Numbered from the stretch's first letter, positions 1 through 6,367 are shown. The stretch: 6,655 nt of DNA from DATDVD01 sp035290065 (GCA_035290065.1 DATDVD010000104.1:1-6655), one strand, 5' to 3'. Numbers and translations are program-made. The notes: generated from the letters alone by a model not told the origin.

Positions 1-55
1 GGGAATGCGGCACAAGGTTTAACATTGGCAAGGGCAGAGCACGCTCTGCCCCTAC
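1..55 (+). repeat. Partial composite REP (BIME-like) element, right half
   Basis: The palindrome at 32-51 has arms GGGCAGAGC (32-40) and GCTCTGCCC (43-51) around a 2-nt centre, and is followed by CCTAC (51-55). That is an inverted GTAG-type REP end. Positions 1-31 match the interior of the complete element at 1359-1438: 19 of 31 positions are identical without gaps, with a strong core around GCACAAG (10-16). In the two complete copies GCACAAG lies exactly 9 nt inside the left palindrome. Here it starts at position 10, so the left palindrome should end directly before the window. This identity is seen in the sequence; mobility by a RAYT transposase is inference from the GTAG-plus-hairpin architecture. 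Confidence 0.8.
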
Positions 56-77
56 GATTTTTAAAGGGCTGTGCAAC

Positions 78-105
78 TTGAAAGCGCTTCGCTTCTCAGT
101 GTAAG
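78..105 (+). promoter_or_regulatory. Possible sigma70 promoter for rlmKL
   Basis: TTGAAA (78-83, five of six matches to the -35 consensus) is followed after 16 nt by TGTAAG (100-105, four of six matches to the -10 consensus). Transcription would start near 112, giving a leader of about 23 nt before the ATG at 135. A small hairpin (AAGCG/CGCTT, 82-94) lies inside the spacer. The -10 is weak, so this is a candidate only. Confidence 0.25.
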
Positions 106-134
106 CTGTCCACCTTTTCAACACTTGAACTACT

Positions 135-2444
135 ATGCCCCAATTATTATTCGCTAGCTGTGCTAAATTATTAGAAGGGTTACTCCGAGAAGAGCTGATT
201 AGCTTAGGGGCTGAGCACGTCAAAGAAACCGTAGCCGGCGTGTATTTTCAGGGCGATATGGCTTTAGCCTATCGCGTTTGCTTATGGTCTCGATTGGCTA
301 ATCACGTGTTATTACAGCTCAGTCAATTTGAGGCCGACGATGATCATCAGCTATATCAAGCGGTGAGTCGTATCGATTGGTCGGAACATTTAGAGGCCAA
401 CAGTTCTTTTTGTATCCAAGTTTCCGGCCAGCACGCGAACATTCGACACCCTCATTTTATTGCGCAACGAACAAAAGACGCAATAGTCGATCAATTTCGC
501 CAACGATGTGGGAATCGTCCTTCTGTTGTTACCACACAGCCGAATGTGTGTTTAAATCTCTATGTGGATAAAACACACTGCACGCTCAGCGTCGATTTAT
601 CCGGTGAAAGCTTGCATCGTCGCGGCTATCGATTGGAAGCAGGCAAAGCCCCTTTAAAAGAAACACTCGCGGCAGCCATTTTAATTCGTGCGGGTTGGCC
701 ACAACGCTTGCAGCAACCCTCCCCAGTTTTGTTCGATCCCATGTGTGGCACAGGCACTTTATTGGCGGAAGCGGCTCTAATGGCTTTTGATATTGCACCA
801 GGCCTGTATCGCCATTATTTTGGTTTTCTCGGCTGGCAACAACATCGTCCAGCGATATGGAAGCAATTAAAACACGACGCAGAAGAACGTCGTGAAAAAG
901 GATTAGCACGAAATGATGTGTTTATTGTCGGCGCCGATATTCATCCCCAGGCCATTCAAAAAAGTCGTGAGAATATTCAGCGCACACAATTAACAAAACG
1001 TATTCACCTGGAACGAGCGGATTGTACTGAAAGTCCCCCTTCTTTTCTTTTAAATCATGCTAAGGGCCTTATCATTTGTAATCCCCCGTATGGTGAACGG
1101 ATGAAACTGGAAGAAGAAAAAACCTTATCCACGCTTTTTACAACCTGGGGTATGCAATTACACCAACAGTTTCAAGGGTGGGAATTAGCCCTTTTCTCAG
1201 GTGCTTCCCGAGAATCTTTAAAAGGGCTTCGTTTTCGCACTAAGCGTCACTATGCTTTGTTTAATGGAACGATACCGTGCCATTTGTATTTATTCGATTT
1301 ATTGGATACTCCACAAGACTTACTCCGTAGGGACGAAACCCTGCTTCCCTCTCCCCCCGTAGGGGCAGAGCGTGCTCTGCCCAGAAGTGCAGCACAAGAT
1401 TTGTTAAGGGATACGGGCAGAGCACGCTCTGCCCCTACAACAAGACAAGTGTATGAACACAAAATAAAAACGTTATTAGAAGAAGGATTAAGCGAGGGTG
1501 CTCAAATGTTCGCCAATCGCTTGCAAAAAAATATAAAACATTTACGCGCCTGGGTTAAACGAGACACTATTACATGTTATCGACTCTATGATGCCGATTT
1601 GCCCGAATATGCTGCTGCTATTGATGGGTATGAAGGAAAATGGCTGCACGTTCAAGAATACCAAGCCCCCAAAGAAATTGAAGCACACTTAATTAAACAG
1701 CGCTTAGTAGAAATGCTCGCCGTTTTACATTCAGAATTAAATATTCCTCACCATCAAATTTTTTTAAAAGTGCGACAACCTCAAAAGGGTTCAACGCAGT
1801 ATGAAAAAATCGAAGAAACCAAAAAATTTTATACGGTTACCGAAGGCCCTGCCAAATTTCGTGTTAATTTTACGGATTATCTCGATACCGGTCTTTTCTT
1901 GGATCATCGCCTTGTCCGTCGCCACATGGCGGAAGCGTCTCAAGGAAAAACCTTCTTAAATTTATTTGCCTACACCAGCACGGCCAGCGTTCAAGCCGCT
2001 TTAGCCGGCGCTACTCACACCACTAGTATTGATTTATCCCACACCTATTTAGAATGGAGCGAAGAAAATTTTCGACTCAATCGTTTATCACTCGATGCTC
2101 ATACGTTGGTTCAAGCGGATTGTTTGCAGTGGCTAAATAAAAATAATCGCTTATTTGACGTGATTTTTTTAAATCCCCCTACGTTTTCTAATTCAAAACG
2201 CATGGCCACCACGTGGGACGTGCAACGCGATCATGTAGCGTTGTTGCATCAAGCCATGAAGCATTTAAAATCCGACGGTATTCTTTATTTTTCCTGCAAT
2301 TTGAAAAATTTTAAAATAAATAAAGAGGCATTGAAGGATTATCAACTCACGGATATAAGCCGAGCTACCTTGCCGAAAGATTTTATCCGGGCCGCCAATC
2401 GGCACCATGTATGGACATTGTGCCGGCGCAACAGCAGTCGGTGA
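135..2444 (+). CDS. rlmKL: Bifunctional 23S rRNA guanine methyltransferase RlmKL
   Basis: This cytoplasmic enzyme uses S-adenosylmethionine to make m2G2445 (RlmL half) and m7G2069 (RlmK half) in 23S rRNA during 50S assembly; the reactions are known from the E. coli protein. The 769 residues show an N-terminal THUMP region (about 45-155) and a first Rossmann methyltransferase with the SAM-binding loop DPMCGTG (201-207), acidic D268 and catalytic NPPYGER (316-322). An interdomain linker follows. The second methyltransferase has FLNLFAYT (607-614) and NPPTF (680-684). E. coli RlmKL is 702 residues; most of the excess lies in the linker, where residues ~398-435 are encoded by palindromic repeats (1327-1438), giving VGAERALP and GRARSAPT. 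Both catalytic halves look intact, so the insertion appears tolerated. The ATG at 135 has only a weak ribosome binding site, but the N-terminus (MPQLLFASCAKLLEGLL) matches the family. The gene converges on mepM. Confidence 0.96.
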   Translation: MPQLLFASCAKLLEGLLREELISLGAEHVKETVAGVYFQGDMALAYRVCLWSRLANHVLLQLSQFEADDDHQLYQAVSRIDWSEHLEANSSFCIQVSGQHANIRHPHFIAQRTKDAIVDQFRQRCGNRPSVVTTQPNVCLNLYVDKTHCTLSVDLSGESLHRRGYRLEAGKAPLKETLAAAILIRAGWPQRLQQPSPVLFDPMCGTGTLLAEAALMAFDIAPGLYRHYFGFLGWQQHRPAIWKQLKHDAEERREKGLARNDVFIVGADIHPQAIQKSRENIQRTQLTKRIHLERADCTESPPSFLLNHAKGLIICNPPYGERMKLEEEKTLSTLFTTWGMQLHQQFQGWELALFSGASRESLKGLRFRTKRHYALFNGTIPCHLYLFDLLDTPQDLLRRDETLLPSPPVGAERALPRSAAQDLLRDTGRARSAPTTRQVYEHKIKTLLEEGLSEGAQMFANRLQKNIKHLRAWVKRDTITCYRLYDADLPEYAAAIDGYEGKWLHVQEYQAPKEIEAHLIKQRLVEMLAVLHSELNIPHHQIFLKVRQPQKGSTQYEKIEETKKFYTVTEGPAKFRVNFTDYLDTGLFLDHRLVRRHMAEASQGKTFLNLFAYTSTASVQAALAGATHTTSIDLSHTYLEWSEENFRLNRLSLDAHTLVQADCLQWLNKNNRLFDVIFLNPPTFSNSKRMATTWDVQRDHVALLHQAMKHLKSDGILYFSCNLKNFKINKEALKDYQLTDISRATLPKDFIRAANRHHVWTLCRRNSSR
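1327..1349 (+). repeat. Degenerate REP-like palindrome inside rlmKL
   Basis: The segment begins GTAGGGACGAA and ends GCTTCCC. It has the GTAG start and GGG...CCC ends of the intact REP units, and is 23 nt long against 24. The right arm pairs with the left (GGGAA/TTCCC) only if CG at 1334-1335 is bulged, as if two or three bases of the right arm had been lost. It sits 9 nt before the intact element at 1359. I read it as a decayed third stem variant; short length makes coincidence possible. Confidence 0.4.
1359..1438. repeat. Composite REP (BIME-like) element inside rlmKL
   Basis: Two palindromic 24-bp units (1359-1382 and 1415-1438) are exact reverse complements of each other and flank a 32-bp interior. 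Each unit has stem arms GGGCAGAGC/GCTCTGCCC with a 2-nt centre, and GTAG at the outer edge. The DNA or RNA can fold either as two short hairpins or as one long 24-bp stem. The interior shares the GCACAAG motif (1392-1398) with the copies at 1-55 and 2475-2578. No target-site duplication is visible. The element is read through in frame by rlmKL as residues 409-435, in the linker between the two methyltransferase domains. Confidence 0.9.
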
Positions 2445-2474
2445 GAAAGGAGCCTCTCTACAAAATTCCAAATC

Positions 2475-2578
2475 GTAGGGGCCGACCGTGGTCGGCCCAT
2501 GCCCAATCTTAAACTCTGTACGCTGTATATTCCAAGGCCTTGTGCAGCGTTCTCGGGCCGACCACGGTCGGCCCCTAC
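2475..2578. repeat. Composite REP (BIME-like) element between convergent genes
   Basis: Two 24-bp palindromic units in inverted orientation (2475-2498 and 2555-2578) flank a 56-bp interior. The stem arms are GGGCCGACC/GGTCGGCCC with a 2-nt centre and an outer GTAG: the same geometry as the elements at 1-55 and 1359-1438 but with a different stem sequence. Read on the minus strand, the interior holds GCACAAG (2539-2545) 9 nt inside the first palindrome, and TTTAAGATTGGGCAT (2499-2513) next to the second. The latter aligns with TTTAACATTGGCA at 18-30. The other two copies therefore look like versions lacking about 25 bp from the middle. The element occupies most of the gap between rlmKL (stop 2444) and mepM (stop 2602), where its GC-rich hairpins could stabilise or help end both transcripts. 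No clear U-tract follows the hairpins. Confidence 0.9.
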
Positions 2579-2601
2579 AATAAAGGATTGGGGAAGTTTG
2601 G

Positions 2602-3867
2602 TTATTCTGCTTGTGTAGGCAATTGATTCTGAGCAAACTCAGGATTTTTATGAAGCTCTAACTGAGCAATAAGATTTTTCGCTTTCGTTCGAAAATCCGA
2701 CATATATTGCCCCGCTACCGGCGGCCCACCGGGTAATTGCACGGTCAAAGGATCTTGCACCACGCCATCTTTCCACACCGTTAAATGCAAATGCGGTCCG
2801 GTTGACCAACCGGTTGAACCCACATACCCAATTACCTGACCCTTTTTCACCACCGCTCCATTATGCAAATGCGGCGCAAAGCGCGACATATGCCCGTATA
2901 ATGTTCGATAATGGGGACCGTATTGAATAATCGCTGCATTGCCATAGCCGCCATGGTTACCCATAAATCGAATACTGCCATCGCCCAGTGCATGAATCGG
3001 CGAACCCCACGGTGCTGCCAAATCCACACCCAAATGCGTGTGAATGCGATGCAGTACTGGGTCCATTCGATGATACGTAAATTTAGAGCTAATGCGCTTG
3101 TAATGAACGGGAAAACGATCCAATCCTATTTCCGTATTTTGTCCCTCTAAGGTATAAAAACCGGTGTGGCCTTTAGGATCTGTATATCGCACCACATGAT
3201 AGGTTTTACCTTGGTGAACAAATTGCGCAGCGAGGATATCACCCGTTTTTACTTTTTTACCGTTCGCATAATAATTATCGTACAACACACTAAATGTATC
3301 ACCGGGTTGTACAGCACGGGTAAAATTAATGCGAGAGGAAAATAATTGCGATAACTGTTGTATCACTTGAGCATTTAAGCCCGCGATACTAGCGGCGGCG
3401 GCTAATGAGTGATGAATTACGCCGGATTTAAATTCTTTCACATCGAGCAAAGGAATGTCTAAAATCCGAGCCACAAATTCGTCACCTTTTTTTTCAATCA
3501 ATAACGTTTTTTCTTCGCTGAGCGGATATTTAATACTGTCTAATATTCGATCCGCGTTGATATGGAAAAATAATTTATCGCCCGGTGTAATTAATTGTAA
3601 GGTGTTTTGAGCTCCTTGGGCGGACATCACCGCTTCTAAGGTCTGGTTAGGCAAATTAAGCGTATGAAAAATCCGGGATAAAGAGTCCCCACTTTGCACC
3701 TCAATCACTTGCCAACGATTGCTGGACGTAAGGGAAGAATTGTTCGATGTAGCCGACTGAGTGCTTAGCCACATCTCAGCTGCCACTACTCCCAACCCGA
3801 GTAAGCCCGCGAAGAAAGCGAGCTTAGGCGTTGATAATATTCCTAATTTTCCAATCCGTTCTTTCAT
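2602..3867 (-). CDS. mepM: Murein DD-endopeptidase MepM-like (M23 family, LysM-like domain)
   Basis: The product is a predicted periplasmic zinc endopeptidase that cuts peptide cross-links in peptidoglycan so the wall can expand; E. coli MepM (YebA, 440 residues) is the model. The 421 residues start with a basic N-terminus and a hydrophobic segment (about 15-34), which acts as signal anchor. A LysM/OapA-like peptidoglycan-binding domain follows (about 52-105; WQVIEVQSGDSLSRIF, TPGD), then a Csd3-type middle domain (about 150-270) and the M23 domain (about 274-377). All metal and catalytic residues are visible: H278-x3-D282, H326 in YGHM, and H359/H361 in GPHLHL. The ATG at 3865-3867 has no strong ribosome binding site but gives the expected N-terminus. 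It is divergent from tyrS and convergent with rlmKL, with the repeat at 2475-2578 just beyond its stop. An M23 family paralogue is the main alternative to true mepM. Confidence 0.92.
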   Translation of the reverse strand: MKERIGKLGILSTPKLAFFAGLLGLGVVAAEMWLSTQSATSNNSSLTSSNRWQVIEVQSGDSLSRIFHTLNLPNQTLEAVMSAQGAQNTLQLITPGDKLFFHINADRILDSIKYPLSEEKTLLIEKKGDEFVARILDIPLLDVKEFKSGVIHHSLAAAASIAGLNAQVIQQLSQLFSSRINFTRAVQPGDTFSVLYDNYYANGKKVKTGDILAAQFVHQGKTYHVVRYTDPKGHTGFYTLEGQNTEIGLDRFPVHYKRISSKFTYHRMDPVLHRIHTHLGVDLAAPWGSPIHALGDGSIRFMGNHGGYGNAAIIQYGPHYRTLYGHMSRFAPHLHNGAVVKKGQVIGYVGSTGWSTGPHLHLTVWKDGVVQDPLTVQLPGGPPVAGQYMSDFRTKAKNLIAQLELHKNPEFAQNQLPTQAE

Positions 3868-3871
3868 AGAC

Positions 3872-3884
3872 CGTATAGTATACG
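3872..3884. promoter_or_regulatory. Palindrome next to the mepM start (possible -10 or operator)
   Basis: CGTATA-G-TATACG is a perfect palindrome with 6-bp arms, 4 nt upstream of the mepM start codon in the 164-bp divergent gap between mepM and tyrS. On the minus strand it contains TATACT (3882-3877), a good -10 match, but no -35 lies at the right distance. Use of it would leave an almost leaderless mRNA. An operator or chance A/T symmetry are alternatives. Confidence 0.2.
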
Positions 3885-4031
3885 ATAAGATTGGGCATTT
3901 CGCACCCCATTTTAATCTACCGGGGTAAGAGGATTCTCTCGAAGCCCTTGTTTTTGTTCAATTTTTATACAACCCTTCCTGTGCTTTATAAGAGATTGCT
4001 CGTTTGGCATTCTTCCTTTAAAGTAGCCCGC

Positions 4032-5237
4032 ATGATGAAAGCCAGTGAAGCAATGAAAGAAATTCGACGAGGAGCCGTCGAGATCCTAGTCGCCCAGGAA
4101 TTTGAGGAACGTCTAGCTTCCGGTCGGCCCTTACGCGTTAAATTAGGCTTAGACCCCACGGCCGCGGATATTCACTTAGGCCACACGGTGGTTTTAAATA
4201 AGTTGCGCCATTTCCAAGAGTGGGGCCACGAAGTCCTTTTTTTAATTGGCGATTTTACGGCGATGATTGGAGACCCCACCGGCCGAAATGTGACCAGACA
4301 GCCTCTTTCCCTGGACGCTATTAAAGCCAATGCCGAAACGTATCAAGCCCAAGCATTTAAAATTTTGGACCCGGCCAAAACCACGGTGATGTATAACTCT
4401 CAATGGATGAATAAAAAAACAGCCGCCGATATGATTCAATTGGCTTCTTTAAGTACGGTGGCGCGTATGTTAGAGCGCGATGATTTTTCTACTCGCTATA
4501 CACAGCACCAACCCATTGCTATTCACGAATTTTTATACCCCATTTTGCAAGGCTATGATTCCGTAGAAATGCGTGCCGATGTAGAAATTGGAGGCACCGA
4601 CCAAACCTTTAATTTATTAATGGGGCGCGAACTTCAAAAACACTTTGGCCAAACGCCTCAATGTATTTTGACGATGCCGCTGCTCGAAGGCACCGATGGC
4701 GTGCAAAAAATGTCAAAATCCTACGGCAACTACATTGGTATTAGCGAGCCTCCTCAAGAAATGTTTGGCAAGATCATGTCTATTTCAGATGAGCTGATGT
4801 GGCGCTATTATGAATTATTAAGTGCTCGCTCTCTGGCTGAAATTGAAACCCTTAAAGAGGCGGCAAAAGCAGGCGCTAACCCTCGCGACAATAAAATAAG
4901 CTTGGCAATGGAGATCATTGAGCGGTATCATAGCCGCGCTACTGCTGAAAAAGCCAAAACGGATTTTATAGAACGTTTTCAACAAGGCGCTCTACCAGAC
5001 GATATAGAAGAAAAAATTCTAATCGTAAAGGAAGGCGCATTACCCATTGGTTATTTACTCAAGGAAGTAGGACTCGTTGACAGCACTTCCGATGCATTGC
5101 GCATGATTCAACAAGGCGCTGTCAAGATAGATGGAGCAAGGATAGACGATAGTAAGTTAACCCTATCCGTGGGTGAAACGCATGTTTATCAAGTCGGTAA
5201 ACGTCGTTTTGCGCGCGTGACGATTAAAGCAGGTTAA
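4032..5237 (+). CDS. tyrS: Tyrosyl-tRNA synthetase
   Basis: This class I aminoacyl-tRNA synthetase activates tyrosine with ATP and charges tRNA-Tyr in the cytoplasm. The 401-residue protein shows the HIGH-type motif HLGH (48-51), the tyrosine-pocket segments GYDSV (174-178) and GGTDQ (187-191), the KMSKS motif (226-230), and a C-terminal S4 RNA-binding domain (about 337-397). Sequence and length resemble the Pseudomonas/Haemophilus type of TyrRS. The open frame extends upstream to 3891, but those extra 47 residues do not resemble the family. ATG 4032 (or the adjacent ATG 4035) gives the usual N-terminus, with a weak AAAG ribosome binding site at 4020-4023. A TATAAG at 3987-3992 could be a -10 but lacks a good -35. 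The stop codon TAA shares its last base with the next gene's ATG, which points to a two-gene operon. Confidence 0.96.
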   Translation: MMKASEAMKEIRRGAVEILVAQEFEERLASGRPLRVKLGLDPTAADIHLGHTVVLNKLRHFQEWGHEVLFLIGDFTAMIGDPTGRNVTRQPLSLDAIKANAETYQAQAFKILDPAKTTVMYNSQWMNKKTAADMIQLASLSTVARMLERDDFSTRYTQHQPIAIHEFLYPILQGYDSVEMRADVEIGGTDQTFNLLMGRELQKHFGQTPQCILTMPLLEGTDGVQKMSKSYGNYIGISEPPQEMFGKIMSISDELMWRYYELLSARSLAEIETLKEAAKAGANPRDNKISLAMEIIERYHSRATAEKAKTDFIERFQQGALPDDIEEKILIVKEGALPIGYLLKEVGLVDSTSDALRMIQQGAVKIDGARIDDSKLTLSVGETHVYQVGKRRFARVTIKAG

Positions 5238-6067
5238 TGATGTTAGATCATGCTACATTGCTAGAGCACTATAAACCCGATCAACGGTTGCTTTCAACCG
5301 TGTCTTCTTTTCCATTATGTAAAGAAGATAATTCTTTATTTTCGTTCCGCTGGAACAATGAAAAAATTTGGGTCAAAGTGCATGCGAAAACCAAAACCGA
5401 GAAAGCACATTATTTCCAATTATTATTAGCCAAGCTTTTTGGCTTGCCCATGCTGCGTTCCATGGCGCATGCCTCTCGCTATCAGGAAGGCTCGGTAAGA
5501 GAAGCCAATCATTTATTACAATTAGCCGACTCCAATGTCAGTGTACCTCGCATTATTGCTGTTACCGAAAATTGGCTAGCCTTAAGCAGTGTAGGCGAAA
5601 ATGTGGAAGGTTATATTTCACGCAAAAAAATGACGCCAGAGGCACGAAGTGAATTTTTATTAGCCAGTTTAAAATCGCTGTGTAAACTTCACCAAAACGG
5701 TGGTGCTCATGGGGGCCCTCAAATCCGCAATATTATGTTTAATGAATTTACCCAGCAATTTGCTTTCATTGATTTTGAAGAAGACCCTAAACAAGTCATG
5801 CCGTTAGCAGATGCGCAGGCACGGGACTTTTTATTGTTTTTGGCCTCTGTATTGATGTACGGACAAGCAGGTAGGAATTTATTACCCCGCTTAGTGGAAT
5901 GTTACTACACAGAGGCGCCTCCGGAAGCTTGGAAAAGCCTATTAAAGGTATATAGGGTAGCTCGATGGCTGAATCACTGCTTAGGATGGGTCCTAAAACG
6001 CCTAGGCCGAGACATGCAACGAGGGCTTCAAATCCTTAACGCCGTACAAGAGATTGTAAGGAAATAA
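5237..6067 (+). CDS. Small protein-kinase-fold protein (WaaP/Bud32-like), substrate unknown
   Basis: The 276-residue protein looks like a small kinase of the lipopolysaccharide-kinase/RIO/Bud32 group. Visible landmarks are K47 in WVKVHAK (candidate ATP-binding lysine), E89 in SVREAN (candidate helix-C glutamate), a catalytic-loop-like HGGPQIRN (158-165), and FIDFEED (177-183), which fits the metal-binding Asp segment with D179. In Bud32/WaaP-type kinases the loop is HGD or HRD with an Asn five residues later; here the Asn (N165) is kept but the Asp position is G160. It may be a pseudokinase, or belong to a related family with a shifted catalytic residue. There is no signal peptide; the C-terminal third is helical-looking and basic. 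The ATG overlaps the tyrS stop (TAATG). A second ATG at 5240 is possible, and AAGCAGG (5227-5233) could serve as ribosome binding site for either. No strong terminator was seen between it and the rRNA promoter. Confidence 0.7.
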   Translation: MMLDHATLLEHYKPDQRLLSTVSSFPLCKEDNSLFSFRWNNEKIWVKVHAKTKTEKAHYFQLLLAKLFGLPMLRSMAHASRYQEGSVREANHLLQLADSNVSVPRIIAVTENWLALSSVGENVEGYISRKKMTPEARSEFLLASLKSLCKLHQNGGAHGGPQIRNIMFNEFTQQFAFIDFEEDPKQVMPLADAQARDFLLFLASVLMYGQAGRNLLPRLVECYYTEAPPEAWKSLLKVYRVARWLNHCLGWVLKRLGRDMQRGLQILNAVQEIVRK

Positions 6068-6105
6068 GGGGTTTTGGCCGAAAAAAACGCAGGTTGTCTT
6101 TCCAC

Positions 6106-6162
6106 ATAAAAAAAGTCATTTTGTGTGTTGACAAGCTTTCAATTCTGCGTAGAATCACTTTC
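6106..6162 (+). promoter_or_regulatory. rRNA operon promoter with UP element
   Basis: TTGACA (6128-6133, a perfect -35) is followed after 16 nt by TAGAAT (6150-6155, five of six -10 matches), placing the start near 6162. An A/T-rich stretch with seven consecutive A (6108-6114) lies about 40-56 nt upstream of that start, where an UP element binds the RNA polymerase alpha subunits in strong rRNA promoters. I saw only this one promoter, whereas E. coli rRNA operons have two. The start falls directly before the boxB hairpin. Confidence 0.85.
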
Positions 6163-6163
6163 C

Positions 6164-6181
6164 TCTCCTGGCAGCAGGAGA
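6164..6181 (+). promoter_or_regulatory. boxB hairpin of the rRNA leader
   Basis: TCTCCTG and CAGGAGA form a 7-bp stem closed by the 4-nt loop GCAG. It stands just before boxA, the order found in gammaproteobacterial rRNA leaders. It begins about 2 nt after the predicted transcription start. Confidence 0.75.
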
Positions 6182-6182
6182 C

Positions 6183-6194
6183 CGCTCTTTAACA
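6183..6194 (+). promoter_or_regulatory. boxA antitermination site of the rRNA leader
   Basis: CGCTCTTTAACA matches the rRNA boxA consensus TGCTCTTTAACA at 11 of 12 positions. In known systems the RNA binds NusB-NusE and helps RNA polymerase pass through the untranslated rRNA operon without Rho termination. Confidence 0.88.
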
Positions 6195-6226
6195 ATTCAG
6201 CTGAGATATATAAGACAATTTGTGTG

Positions 6227-6276
6227 GGTACTTGTGTAGATCGGTCTAATGACCAAATATAAATCGACACAAGACC
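6227..6276 (+). other. Large hairpin in the 16S rRNA leader
   Basis: CTTGTGT (6231-6237) pairs with ACACAAG (6267-6273). The stem continues outward as GGT/ACC (6227-6229 with 6274-6276) past a bulged A, and inward as GAT/ATC across one A-G mismatch. A small inner stem GGTC/GACC (6243-6246 with 6251-6254) has loop TAAT. Such leader stems commonly assist pre-rRNA folding and processing. The structure is read from complementarity; its role is inferred from position. Confidence 0.6.
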
Positions 6277-6284
6277 TGTCAAGT

Positions 6285-6307
6285 CAATATACTTAAAAGT
6301 AATATTG
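6285..6307 (+). other. Second hairpin in the 16S rRNA leader
   Basis: CAATAT (6285-6290) pairs with ATATTG (6302-6307). After a bulged A at 6301 the stem continues ACT/AGT (6291-6293 with 6298-6300), with loop TAAA. It is A/U-rich and therefore weaker than the hairpin at 6227-6276. A further possible stem is TGTGGT (6339-6344) with ACCACA (6353-6358), just upstream of the mature 16S end. Confidence 0.45.
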
Positions 6308-6367
6308 GCCAGACAGATTCTTTAGTCGAAACCAGTTTTGTGGTGTCAAATAACCACATATCAGTTT

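Noticed and set aside
1250..1462. Open frame on the minus strand inside rlmKL containing GAERALP and RARSAPT peptides
   Set aside because: It arises because the inverted palindromes read almost the same on both strands; it lies fully inside the well-supported rlmKL gene.
1359..2578. CRISPR array
   Set aside because: The repeats are inverted pairs, spacers differ greatly in length and are homologous to each other, and no cas gene is present.
2265..2636. Minus-strand open frame across the rlmKL/mepM boundary
   Set aside because: It overlaps the 3' ends of two solid genes and the repeat at 2475-2578, and has no recognisable domain.
3904..3926. ACCCC ... GGGGT inverted repeat upstream of tyrS
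   Set aside because: A 5-bp stem with a 13-nt loop is too weak to call an attenuator or operator.
3891..4031. N-terminal extension of 47 residues on TyrS
   Set aside because: The extra residues do not resemble TyrRS N-termini, while the ATG at 4032/4035 gives the usual start of the family.
6068..6098. Possible terminator after the kinase gene (GTTTT ... AAAAC around GGCC)
   Set aside because: The stem is only five weak pairs with no GC-rich core or proper U-tract.
6142..6155. ATTCT-GCGT-AGAAT inverted repeat overlapping the rRNA -10
   Set aside because: The arms are short and one is constrained by the -10 hexamer, so an operator cannot be argued from it.
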